This document shows positions 1-7,500 of a DNA stretch of 64,000 nt, piece by piece. The notes under the pieces are model-generated. The model was not told where the DNA came from, made no database searches, and worked only from the letters and a program-made list of their open reading frames with translations. The DNA is taken from the NCBI GenBank assembly GCA_958352145.1, contig CATWNM010000005.1:1-64000 (forward strand), given 5' to 3'. This DNA is from an uncultured Eubacteriales bacterium. Its GTDB lineage: Bacteria; Bacillota; Clostridia; Oscillospirales; CAG-272. Each line of letters begins with the position of its first letter. The stretch's first letter is position 1. The position numbers and the translations under genes were made by a program.

Positions 1-179
1 CACCTCGGGAAAAATTTTTCCCCCAGACGGTTCCATATATACATAGTTTAGCATAGACAGGCAAGGAATTATGGTGTATACTGTCATTGAAAAATCAAAA
101 TTTTGATCGTTATTTATAACAAAAATGAAAAACGGCGATTGTGCAGATTTCCCAATAATAAAAATTCGCCGAAATTTCA

Positions 180-208
180 TTGATTCCATTTTAATTTAAT
201 GATATAAT
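180..208 (+). promoter_or_regulatory. sigma-A type promoter of the peptide-binding lipoprotein gene
   Basis: A TTGATT box (180-185) and a TATAAT box (203-208) are separated by 17 bp, about 65 bp upstream of the lipoprotein gene. The rest of the first 273 bases is AT-rich and holds no recognisable gene. The only other structure is a GGGAAAAATTTTTCCC palindrome near the left edge, which may belong to a terminator of a gene outside the window. Confidence 0.6.
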
Positions 209-273
209 ATAAAAAGCCAATTTATGCGAAAGCGCATAAGTAAAAATGTATTACGGATTTCGGAGGACCGGTT

Positions 274-2058
274 GTGATGAAAAGAGTCATAACTCTGATT
301 TTATGTTTGGTGACGGTGATTTTACCGCTTGCGTCCTGCGGCGGTTCAATTGACATTAGCAGCGAGGATAAAGGCGATATTTTCAACGCGTATATAACGG
401 GAGATCTTTATACGTTCGATCCTGGACTGGATATTACGGACGAGGCTTCTGTTAAAATTTTGGGCTTGATTTACGAGGGGCTTTTCCGCCTCGACGAGAA
501 AGGAAAGCTGACCAATGGTTTGGCCAATCAAGTCGAGATTACAGAGGATCCAGCTTCTGAAGAGTATAAAATGCGTATTTCCATCAAGGAGACAAAGTGG
601 TCGGACGGTCGCGCGCTGACAGCGGACGATTTTGTCTATGCGTGGAAGCGGCTGATGGAGCCGACGTACAAGAGTACGGCGGCGGCGCTTTTGTACGAAG
701 TGAAAAATGCGCGCGCGGTCAAAGCGGGAGACGCTTCCATTGACGATCTGGGCGTCGTGGCGCTGGATACATATCTGCTGGAGATTACGTTTGAAGGCAA
801 GATTGATTATGAGAATTTTAAAAAGAATCTTGCCAGCCTGTCTTTGGTTCCGCTACGTGAGGATTCTGTTGCCTCCAATTCCAGATATTGGTCTCGCCGG
901 CATGCGACTTTGGTCACAAACGGGCCGCTTGTCATCAAATCCATCGACCGGGATGAAAATACGATGCGGTTGGAGCGCAATAACTACTATTATCGCGATA
1001 CCGAAGAGGATAAGCTGGATAAATATGTTACGCCCTATCGGATTCTGGTGCACTTTATTAAAGAAGAGGACAGACCCTCCGGTCAGCGCGCATATGCCGA
1101 CGATCTCGAGGCGATTTATGCTGAATATGCGGCGGGCAGTCTTTTATATATGGGCGACGTCCCGCTGTCTAAACGCGCTGAATTGCAAAAACAGGCGCAT
1201 GTAACCGACGCAAATTCTACTTATACCTATATGTTCAATACCGCAAACACGCTGTTTGCAGACGCGCGGGTGCGCCGCGCGCTGTCTATGGCGATTGACC
1301 GCAAAGCGATTGCCGATATTTTGGTTTATGCGGATCCGGCGACCGGACTCATTGCCAATACGGTATTCAATGCGACAAGCGGAAAAAGTTTCCGCGACGT
1401 ACACGGGGGTGTGCTCAGCACGACGGCGGATCTGGACGGCGCGCGAGCCCTTTTGACCGAGGCAGGTGTAAAAAGCGGCAGTTTTACGATTACCTATAAA
1501 CAAAATGAAGCAGAGCAGGCTGTTGCGGAATATATTGCTGGCGTTTGGAGCGAACTTGGCTTCCGCGTGGAACTAAAGCCGCTGACTGCGACAATGGAAA
1601 CGGTTGTTGAAAACTCGGAAGAAATCGATTATTATATTGATTCGGTACAGGAAGCGTATGAAAAAGGTGATTTTGATGTGCTCGCCGTGGATATCAGCAT
1701 GCTTTCGACCGATGCGTTCCCGGCGCTCGCCGCATTTGCGCTTGAATTTTCTGGAAACGGAATTGATATGTCCAGTGAAACTTATGATTTCTTCCCGCAT
1801 TTGACCGGATTCAACGACGCAGGATACAATGAAATAATCGAGCGCGCTTTTGCCGAGAAGGACATTGCCAAACGTGCGGATATTTTGGCGGAAGCCGAAG
1901 CCTATTTGATGAATCAGATGCCGGTCATGCCAGTCGTATTCAACAAAGACTGCTATTTGGTCAGCAAGGAATTGTCCGGGCTGAAGTCTTCGTATCTTGG
2001 GTACAGAATCTTTTCTAAAGTGAATTACAAGAATTATGTGTATGTGCCGGAAGAATAA
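274..2058 (+). CDS. ABC transporter substrate-binding lipoprotein, oligopeptide type (SBP family 5)
   Basis: The product is a 594-residue exported solute-binding protein of the oligopeptide (OppA/SBP_bac_5) type, expected to be lipid-anchored outside the membrane and to deliver peptides to an ABC permease. It begins with a hydrophobic signal and a lipobox ending in LASC, with Cys at about residue 22. The family features 'GLYEGLFR', 'TADDFVYAWKRLMEPTYKS' and 'RVRRALSMAIDRKAIAD' are present in the expected order. GTG 274 and ATG 277 are adjacent; the GGAGG at 262-266 supports either. No permease or ATPase gene follows, so it is an orphan binding protein or uses a transporter encoded elsewhere. 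The C-terminal half has a loosely conserved stretch (residues about 440-500), so the ligand is uncertain. Confidence 0.9.
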   Translation: MMKRVITLILCLVTVILPLASCGGSIDISSEDKGDIFNAYITGDLYTFDPGLDITDEASVKILGLIYEGLFRLDEKGKLTNGLANQVEITEDPASEEYKMRISIKETKWSDGRALTADDFVYAWKRLMEPTYKSTAAALLYEVKNARAVKAGDASIDDLGVVALDTYLLEITFEGKIDYENFKKNLASLSLVPLREDSVASNSRYWSRRHATLVTNGPLVIKSIDRDENTMRLERNNYYYRDTEEDKLDKYVTPYRILVHFIKEEDRPSGQRAYADDLEAIYAEYAAGSLLYMGDVPLSKRAELQKQAHVTDANSTYTYMFNTANTLFADARVRRALSMAIDRKAIADILVYADPATGLIANTVFNATSGKSFRDVHGGVLSTTADLDGARALLTEAGVKSGSFTITYKQNEAEQAVAEYIAGVWSELGFRVELKPLTATMETVVENSEEIDYYIDSVQEAYEKGDFDVLAVDISMLSTDAFPALAAFALEFSGNGIDMSSETYDFFPHLTGFNDAGYNEIIERAFAEKDIAKRADILAEAEAYLMNQMPVMPVVFNKDCYLVSKELSGLKSSYLGYRIFSKVNYKNYVYVPEE

Positions 2059-2073
2059 TTGAATTACGGCGGC

Positions 2074-2136
2074 AAGCGCATATAGAGCACATCTGCGACA
2101 AAAACCGTGCTTTGTATGCGCTTTTCGCTTTTTTAG
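2074..2136 (+). terminator. terminator after the peptide-binding lipoprotein gene
   Basis: An inverted repeat pairs AAGCGCATA and GAGCAC on the left with GTGC and TATGCGCTT on the right, followed by a T-rich tract. It lies directly downstream of the lipoprotein stop codon. Confidence 0.65.
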
Positions 2137-2196
2137 CTTGACTGTTTTGCGCCGGCATGATAAAATATATTTTACCTTGCGGAAAGGGGGAGAAGT

Positions 2197-2751
2197 GTGA
2201 AAAAGCTGAAGACGCGGCTGACCAATAAAAACGATATCAAGATCTTCATACTTTACCTCCTGCAGAATATCAATTATCCGCTGGATTTTGCCACGATTAA
2301 TGATATCGTCGTGCAGAACGAGTATGTCAACTATTTTGATTTTGCCGAGTGCTTTGCCGAAATTCTCGATATGGGACATATCGTGGAAGAAGCCGGCGAG
2401 GATGGAACACTGTATCGGATCTCCCCGCTGGGCTCCGCTGTGGTCAGCCAGCTTCAAAGCAATCTTTTGCGTTCGATTCGTGAGAACAGCCTGAAAAGCG
2501 CGCTGAAACTGCTTTCTTTCCGTAAGCGCGGCGCAAAAGTAAAATGCCGCACCGCGCAGCGGGATGACGGAAAATATGAGATCGAATGCGTGATTACCGA
2601 GATGGATCGGGAGATCTTACATATTCAGTTAGTGGATGATTCGGCGGTTCGAATTGAGCGTATGAAAGCCAATTTTGAAGAACGTCCGGACGTGATTTAT
2701 AAAGGAATGATGGCGCTACTCGCAGGAGAAGTGGATTATTTATTGAATTGA
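2197..2751 (+). CDS. DUF4364 family protein
   Basis: This 184-residue protein matches the clostridial DUF4364 family by its whole layout. An N-terminal winged-helix-like part (residues 10-70, 'DIKIFILYLLQNINYPLDF' followed by 'YRISPLGSAVV') resembles PadR/MarR-type regulators. A C-terminal mixed alpha/beta part (residues 95-184) has no known function. It starts at a GTG with a strong GGAAAGGGGGAG ribosome site 7 bases upstream. No enzyme motifs are seen. A role as a small DNA-binding regulator is an inference from the winged helix only. Confidence 0.8.
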   Translation: MKKLKTRLTNKNDIKIFILYLLQNINYPLDFATINDIVVQNEYVNYFDFAECFAEILDMGHIVEEAGEDGTLYRISPLGSAVVSQLQSNLLRSIRENSLKSALKLLSFRKRGAKVKCRTAQRDDGKYEIECVITEMDREILHIQLVDDSAVRIERMKANFEERPDVIYKGMMALLAGEVDYLLN

Positions 2752-2878
2752 AGGCGTTTGCACGGATTTTTGCCTGAAATGGGTTCCGAGGTGTTGGTTA
2801 AACAGGAATTTCTGCCAAAAAAGTGCTGAATTTTCTATTTATGTGCAGATTTTACAAAAAAATATTTACACTTTCCTA

Positions 2879-2906
2879 TTGACATTATGTAAATTAATGG
2901 TATAAT
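2879..2906 (+). promoter_or_regulatory. consensus sigma-A promoter of the sigma factor gene
   Basis: TTGACA (2879-2884) and TATAAT (2901-2906) both match consensus perfectly, with a 16-bp spacer. It lies 35 bp before the coding sequence of the sigma factor, so that gene is probably well expressed in growing cells. Confidence 0.8.
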
Positions 2907-2940
2907 GAAAAATAGAGTTATGTAAGTGCGAGGTAGTGCT

Positions 2941-3534
2941 GTGGGCGGGGACAAACATGAGCGGTCAGAGGAAGAGACTGCAGCGCTGATAACCCGTATA
3001 CAGGAGGGGAGCAGCGGCGCGTTTGTCCGGCTGTCCGAGTTGTATGCTCCGCTTTTGGAAAGCGAAGTCGCACGGTATACGCATAGCTTCAGCAGCGCCG
3101 ATCTTGAGGATTTGCGGCAGGGCGCTCTGGTTTCACTCTATCGCGCCGCGCTTGCATATAATCCGGAAAAAGGCGTAACGTTTGGTCTGTTTGCAAAAAT
3201 TTGCATCGTCAATGGGATTGCGGACACGCTTCGGTATGTCGGAAAAAAGAGCGGTACACTGAATATTGAGGATATTGCCGAAGAAGAGCAGTTTGCAGAA
3301 AGCAGCAGTTTGAATCCGCAGAGCCTGTTTTTGGACAAGGAGTCCATGCGGGAACTAAGCCGGAGAATACAAAGCGTACTTTCCGAATTGGAATATACGA
3401 TTTTTGAATTGTATATTGGCGGATATTCGTATTTCGAGATTGCGGCTCGAGTAGGAAAAAGCGAAAAGTCGGTTGACAACGCTTTATGCAGAATAAAAAT
3501 TAAATTGAAAAAATTGTTTCATAATCCGGTATAA
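2941..3534 (+). CDS. RNA polymerase sigma factor, sigma-70 family (SigH-like)
   Basis: The 197-residue product has sigma region 2 near residues 20-95 ('LYAPLLESEVARYTHSF', 'DLRQGALVSLYRAALAYNPEKGVTF') and region 4 near residues 135-195 ('LSELEYTIFELYIGGYSYFEIA' then 'VGKSEKSVDNALCRIKIKLKKL', a helix-turn-helix). Size and motif spacing resemble SigH and related alternative sigma factors of Clostridia, but regulon and identity cannot be assigned. GTG 2941 is preferred because GAGGT lies 6 bases before it; an upstream GTG at 2926 would add five residues and overlap that site. It is a single gene behind a consensus promoter. Confidence 0.85.
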   Translation: MGGDKHERSEEETAALITRIQEGSSGAFVRLSELYAPLLESEVARYTHSFSSADLEDLRQGALVSLYRAALAYNPEKGVTFGLFAKICIVNGIADTLRYVGKKSGTLNIEDIAEEEQFAESSSLNPQSLFLDKESMRELSRRIQSVLSELEYTIFELYIGGYSYFEIAARVGKSEKSVDNALCRIKIKLKKLFHNPV

Positions 3535-3549
3535 CAAGCCGGTCTATAT

Positions 3550-3615
3550 GCCCGAATAGCTTAAAGCACAGAGCGTTGTATGGCAAAGGTGTCGGTTTAA
3601 ATCCGTCTTGGGGCA
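3550..3615 (+). other. degenerate tRNA-like element
   Basis: The 66-nt stretch resembles a tRNA with a collapsed anticodon arm. The first seven bases GCCCGAA pair with TTGGGGC at the end (six of seven pairs). TA then a D-arm GCTT/GAGC follow, and near the 3' end there is a T-arm GTCGG/CCGTC around TTTAAAT (four of five pairs). The anticodon region is about 8 nt too short to form a normal arm. An ATGGCAA string there could be a relic of an Ala (GGC) loop. It sits between the sigma gene and the zinc-ribbon gene, probably in the same transcript. It may be a tRNA relic, an untranslated structured leader, or coincidence. Confidence 0.3.
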
Positions 3616-3653
3616 AAAATATTCAACCTAATTTTAAAGCGAGGTAAAAAGCA

Positions 3654-3932
3654 ATGTATCAGGACAAGACTTTGAAGTGCAAGGACTGCGGTGCTGAGTT
3701 CGTGTTCACGGCAGGTGATCAGGAGTTCTACGCAGAGAAAGGCTTCCAGAATGAGCCGCAGAGATGCAAGGCTTGCAGAGATGCAAGAAAGTCGCAGGCT
3801 CGCTCTCAGAGAGAGTACTTCACGACGGTTTGCGCAAGATGCGGCAAGGAAGCAAGAGTTCCTTTCCAGCCTTCAAACGACAGACCGGTGTATTGCAGCG
3901 AGTGTTTCGCCGCAATGAAAGAAGAGAACTGA
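3654..3932 (+). CDS. zinc-ribbon domain protein
   Basis: This 92-residue protein carries four CxxC knuckles in two pairs: CKDC (9-12) with CKAC (37-40), then CARC (59-62) with CSEC (80-83). Each pair should bind one zinc. The N-terminal half ('TLKCKDCGAEFVFTAGDQEF') matches the small zinc-ribbon family common in Clostridia; the second half resembles the CxxC zinc finger with the GKEARVPFQPS connection. Function is unknown, probably nucleic-acid or protein binding. Codon use is biased to CAG, AAG and AGA, unlike its neighbours, which suggests high expression. The ribosome site is GCGAGGT at 3640-3646. A terminator follows at 4019. Confidence 0.85.
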   Translation: MYQDKTLKCKDCGAEFVFTAGDQEFYAEKGFQNEPQRCKACRDARKSQARSQREYFTTVCARCGKEARVPFQPSNDRPVYCSECFAAMKEEN

Positions 3933-4018
3933 GCCTCTTCTGCCGAATCTGAAACGGCCTGTGCATTTAGCCATATCGTGAATTTCACAACGGATAACGG
4001 AACAGGACGCAACAGTCA

Positions 4019-4055
4019 ACGGACATACCGCCAAAGCGGGTGTCCGTTTTGTTGT
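4019..4055 (+). terminator. terminator after the zinc-ribbon gene
   Basis: ACGGACA and CCGC on the left pair with GCGG and TGTCCGT on the right around a short CAAA loop, followed by TTTTGTTGTTTT. It is a classic intrinsic terminator. Confidence 0.85.
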
Positions 4056-4209
4056 TTTGGCCGCAATTGGATAAAGGAAATGGCGGTAAGCGCGATTACT
4101 TTCGGGATTTTTCGCAAAATATTTCATTTTTTCTCTATACAACGATGGGATTTTATGCTATACTTACAGTATATGATTTGTAGATTTTTGCTCTGTGAAA
4201 GGGGTACGT

Positions 4210-5001
4210 ATGCCATATCAAAAAAGATCAGACCGGCGCGGCGGGGAGAACTTTGCGGCTGGCGCAGTTTCTGAGGGGACTGTTGCGGGCAGAAACGCTT
4301 TTCGGGAACTCTTAGCCAGCGGACGTTCGATCGATAAGGTATTTGTGCAGCGCGGTGAGCGTTCCGGCTCGATTACGCTGCTGATTGCGCAGGCGTTGGA
4401 ACGAAAAATTCCAGTGATTGAAGCCGATAAACGCAAGTTGGATGCCCTTTCGGGCGGCGCAAGCCATCAGGGCGTCGTTGCGCTGGCCGCGCAGAAAGAA
4501 TATTGTACGCTGGACGATATTCTTTCTGTCGCAGCCGGCCGCGGGGAGCCGCCACTTGTTGTGATTCTTGACGGTGTGGAAGACCCGCATAACCTTGGCG
4601 CGATTATTCGCAGCGCGGATGTATTCGGCGCGCATGGCGTGGTGATTCCCAAACGGCGTGCCAGCGGGATTACTGCGGTTGTGGAGAAGGCTTCGGCGGG
4701 CGCGCTCGAGCATATGGCAGTGGCGAAAGTGACGAATATCGCCGATGCGATTGTGGAGCTTCAAAAAAAGGGACTCTGGATTTATGCCGCCGAAAGCGGC
4801 GGCGAGGATTACCGCACGCTTGATTTCAGCGGCGCTACGTGTCTTGTGCTTGGCGGCGAAGGAAACGGCATATCGCGGCTCGTCCTTGAAAAATGTGATT
4901 TCCGGGTCGGCATTCCGAATTTCGGAAATGTCAATTCTTTGAATGTATCCTGCGCTGCGGCGGTTATGCTTGCGGCTGTGGCCGGAAAGCGACATCCATA
5001 A
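4210..5001 (+). CDS. rlmB: 23S rRNA (guanosine-2'-O-)methyltransferase RlmB, TrmH/SpoU family
   Basis: The 263-residue enzyme should 2'-O-methylate a guanosine in 23S rRNA with S-adenosylmethionine. The N-terminal substrate-binding domain (residues 20-95, 'GRNAFRELLASG') is followed by the SPOUT knot. Its three motifs are present: 'DGVEDPHNLGAIIRSADVFGA' around residue 125, 'LVLGGEGNGISRLV' near 215 and 'FGNVNSLNVSCAAAVML' near 238. ATG 4210 is chosen because GAAAGGGG lies 6 bases upstream; an in-frame GTG at 4195 lacks such a site. A TATACT box preceded by TGC at 4159-4164 may be its extended -10. The next gene starts 20 bp after the stop, so the two are likely cotranscribed. Confidence 0.9.
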   Translation: MPYQKRSDRRGGENFAAGAVSEGTVAGRNAFRELLASGRSIDKVFVQRGERSGSITLLIAQALERKIPVIEADKRKLDALSGGASHQGVVALAAQKEYCTLDDILSVAAGRGEPPLVVILDGVEDPHNLGAIIRSADVFGAHGVVIPKRRASGITAVVEKASAGALEHMAVAKVTNIADAIVELQKKGLWIYAAESGGEDYRTLDFSGATCLVLGGEGNGISRLVLEKCDFRVGIPNFGNVNSLNVSCAAAVMLAAVAGKRHP

Positions 5002-5021
5002 TTACGAAAGGAACTTGTGGT

Positions 5022-7346
5022 ATGGAAGAAAATAGAGACAAAGAAATGTCGGTTGATGAATTGCTGGAAAAATTGAAGAACGATTTATTGGGCACGGATG
5101 CGGACGCGCATATCGCAGAGCCGGAGCAGGAGGATGCTGAGTTGGCGCAGGTTGCCGACGCCGGCACGGAAGAGGTTCCTAAAGCGGTTTTGGAAGAACC
5201 CGTCCGGCCGCTTGAGGCGGAGTCTTCCGATCGCGATTTGCCGGATGCAGCGGCCGGCGCTATGGGCAGCGAAGCTTTATCCGCCGTGAATGAAGAGGAT
5301 ATTTTGGCCGCTTGGGGAATTGCCCGCAGCGAATTGGAAAAGCGCAAGCAGAGTGCTTCGTCGGCGAGTCAGGCGGAACCGGATCAGCCGCGTGAAACGC
5401 CTACGTCCAAGCATACTCGGGTATATTACATAACCCGGGTGGAGAAAAAAGATGCGCATGCGCTTCGAAAACAATCGGAAACGCAGGCGCAGACAGTCGA
5501 TTACGACCGGACGGACTATACGCTGATTAAACAGGCTCTCGGCATGGAAAAGGCGGAAGCATGGACGCCGGATGTGGACATGCCTGAATTTGAGGCTGTG
5601 ACGGAAAACCGCGTTCCAAAAATTCCCCAAACGATTGATTCGCCGAAAGACGAATTCACATATCAGCGTCAAAGGGAGGATATTGCCGCAGACTATAAGC
5701 GTTGGAGTCGATGCTCCGGGCTGAAGCTTCTGGCGGCGCTGGCGGCGGTGCTTTTTCTTTTCGCACTGGAGTGCCTGCCGGCGCTTGGCGTACAAATGCC
5801 GGATGCGTTGAATGCCGCGTATTATCCGGTGGTTTATTCTATGGCGGCGCTTCAGTTATTGCTGATTCTCGGCGCGCTCTGCTATCGGGAATTGGCAAAC
5901 GGCGCCCTTAGTTTGCTGAAATTTCAGATTACAGGAGACAGCGTGCTTTTGCTTGCGGTCTTGGTTACGGTGATTTGCGACGTTGTCAGCTGTGCGTTTG
6001 GTTCTGCGTCGCAGATCTATAACTTTTCTGCGGGGCTTTGTGCGTTGTCGGTCAAATTGTTTGATTATTTGGATATCCGGCGTCAGAAGCTGGCTTTTGA
6101 TATTGTTTCCTCCGATGCGGCGCAGAAATATGTCGCGGTAAAGGCGTCGACGGAGGAGACTTCGGGAATTGCCGGCATGGAGGATTATACCGCAGGAGAA
6201 GACGCGCAGGTGTTGCGTGTTGAAAAGTGTAGTTTTGTGGAAAATTATTTTTCCCGAACGGACAAGCGCAGTTCGCGCGATGCCGGCATCAACCGTATTC
6301 TGGTACCGGTCATTTTTGCCGTCGCGATTGGCGCATTTATTTTTAGTTTGGCAGGCGGCAATGCGGTGGATACTGCGTTTGGGGTATTTAATGCAGCGAT
6401 CATGCTGGGTCTACCGGCTACGATCTTTTTGTCGGCTAGTTATCCGCTGTATAAGGCGGCAAAGCAGTTATATAAAAAGGAGAGCGCCATTGTCGGAGAG
6501 ACTTCAGTGGAAGAATATGCGGGGACTACGCTGATTTGTTTCGACGATGCGGATGCGTTTCCTTCTTACGGCGTAGCGCTGGAAAATCTTCGCATTTATG
6601 GAAAAGGCGACATCGAAACGATCATCGAGCAGATGGGCGCTCTATTCAGCAGACTCGGCGGTCCGCTCAGACATGTGTTTTCGCTGATGACTACCGATTG
6701 TCCTAAACCATACCGCACAAAGTTGGAGCGCATTTGTGAAAATGGCGTCTGCGCACAGGTGGATGGTCAGATGCTGTATGTCGGCAACGCCGGTTATATG
6801 GAGAAAAACGGATTCCGTGTGACTGATCGCAGCGATGAACTCGGCGGCAAACATTTTTCAACGATGTATCTAGCGCAGGACGGGGAACTGCGTGCAAAAT
6901 TTTTTATCCGGTATATGCTGGACGGTGGTTTTGAGTCGATTGTCCGCCGGCTTGCGAAGCACGGCGTGGCCTCGGTGATTTTGACCGGCGATTCCAATAT
7001 CAGCGACGAGCTTCTTGCGCGTTTTATCGATATTTCAAAGCTTCCGGTCAAGGTAGTGCGGCGGCAGAATTTTGAAAATGGCGTCCGCGGCGGCCGTGCG
7101 GACAGCGGCGTTGTTTCCAAAAGCGGCGTCAATGACCTTGTGAATGCGGTGACCATGTGTGACCGGGTCTCCCGCGTGATCGGCACGATGAAAGCCGTTC
7201 GTATCGCGTCTACCGTGATTTGTGCGTTGCTGATGATCTTTTTATGCTGTATGAACTTGTTTGGTACGGTTTCCTCTTTGTACACGGCAATTTATCAGTT
7301 GTTTTGGCTGGTGCCTGCGCTGATTATCGCGAAGGTTTGTTTATAA
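5022..7346 (+). CDS. P-type ATPase-like membrane protein with degenerate catalytic motifs
   Basis: This 774-residue protein begins with an acidic, probably disordered region (1-225), followed by membrane segments near 234-256, 263-287, 305-347, 424-445, 452-474 and 727-772. Between them the layout of a P1B-type ATPase is recognisable. A transmembrane helix runs into 'KKESAIVGETSVEEYAGTT', then a position equivalent to the DKTGT phosphorylation motif reads FDDADAF (507-513). A nucleotide-domain-like 'NGVCAQVDGQMLYVGN' is at 574-589, an intact LTGDSN at 654-659, and SGVND (701-705) where GDGVND is expected. Lys and Thr of DKTGT and the GDG of the hinge motif are lost, so it probably cannot pump ions by the usual cycle. 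A sensing or scaffolding role is inference. It follows rlmB by 20 bp. Confidence 0.7.
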   Translation: MEENRDKEMSVDELLEKLKNDLLGTDADAHIAEPEQEDAELAQVADAGTEEVPKAVLEEPVRPLEAESSDRDLPDAAAGAMGSEALSAVNEEDILAAWGIARSELEKRKQSASSASQAEPDQPRETPTSKHTRVYYITRVEKKDAHALRKQSETQAQTVDYDRTDYTLIKQALGMEKAEAWTPDVDMPEFEAVTENRVPKIPQTIDSPKDEFTYQRQREDIAADYKRWSRCSGLKLLAALAAVLFLFALECLPALGVQMPDALNAAYYPVVYSMAALQLLLILGALCYRELANGALSLLKFQITGDSVLLLAVLVTVICDVVSCAFGSASQIYNFSAGLCALSVKLFDYLDIRRQKLAFDIVSSDAAQKYVAVKASTEETSGIAGMEDYTAGEDAQVLRVEKCSFVENYFSRTDKRSSRDAGINRILVPVIFAVAIGAFIFSLAGGNAVDTAFGVFNAAIMLGLPATIFLSASYPLYKAAKQLYKKESAIVGETSVEEYAGTTLICFDDADAFPSYGVALENLRIYGKGDIETIIEQMGALFSRLGGPLRHVFSLMTTDCPKPYRTKLERICENGVCAQVDGQMLYVGNAGYMEKNGFRVTDRSDELGGKHFSTMYLAQDGELRAKFFIRYMLDGGFESIVRRLAKHGVASVILTGDSNISDELLARFIDISKLPVKVVRRQNFENGVRGGRADSGVVSKSGVNDLVNAVTMCDRVSRVIGTMKAVRIASTVICALLMIFLCCMNLFGTVSSLYTAIYQLFWLVPALIIAKVCL

Positions 7347-7447
7347 TCGCTGACCGGCGTGTTTCGCCGCACGGGCGCTGTATGGGCGCAAAAATGCAAG
7401 CGAACATGGCTGCGATTCGGAAAACTTTTGGTTTTTCGACCGATTTA

Positions 7448-7473
7448 GGAAAGCCGCCGTCATGGCGGCTTTC
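7448..7473 (+). terminator. GC-rich hairpin before the radical SAM gene
   Basis: GGAAAGCCGCC pairs perfectly with GGCGGCTTTCC around a 5-nt loop, between the ATPase-like gene and the radical SAM gene. It is followed by CTATCATAT rather than a T run, so it may be a weak terminator or an mRNA-stabilising stem. The rest of 7347-7500 holds no gene. Confidence 0.45.
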
Positions 7474-7500
7474 CCTATCATATAGGAATAGTGAGGCAGT

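Noticed and set aside
1573..2457. 294-codon open frame on the minus strand opposite the peptide-binding protein
   Set aside because: It runs antisense across two well-supported genes, has no ribosome site and no recognisable protein family.
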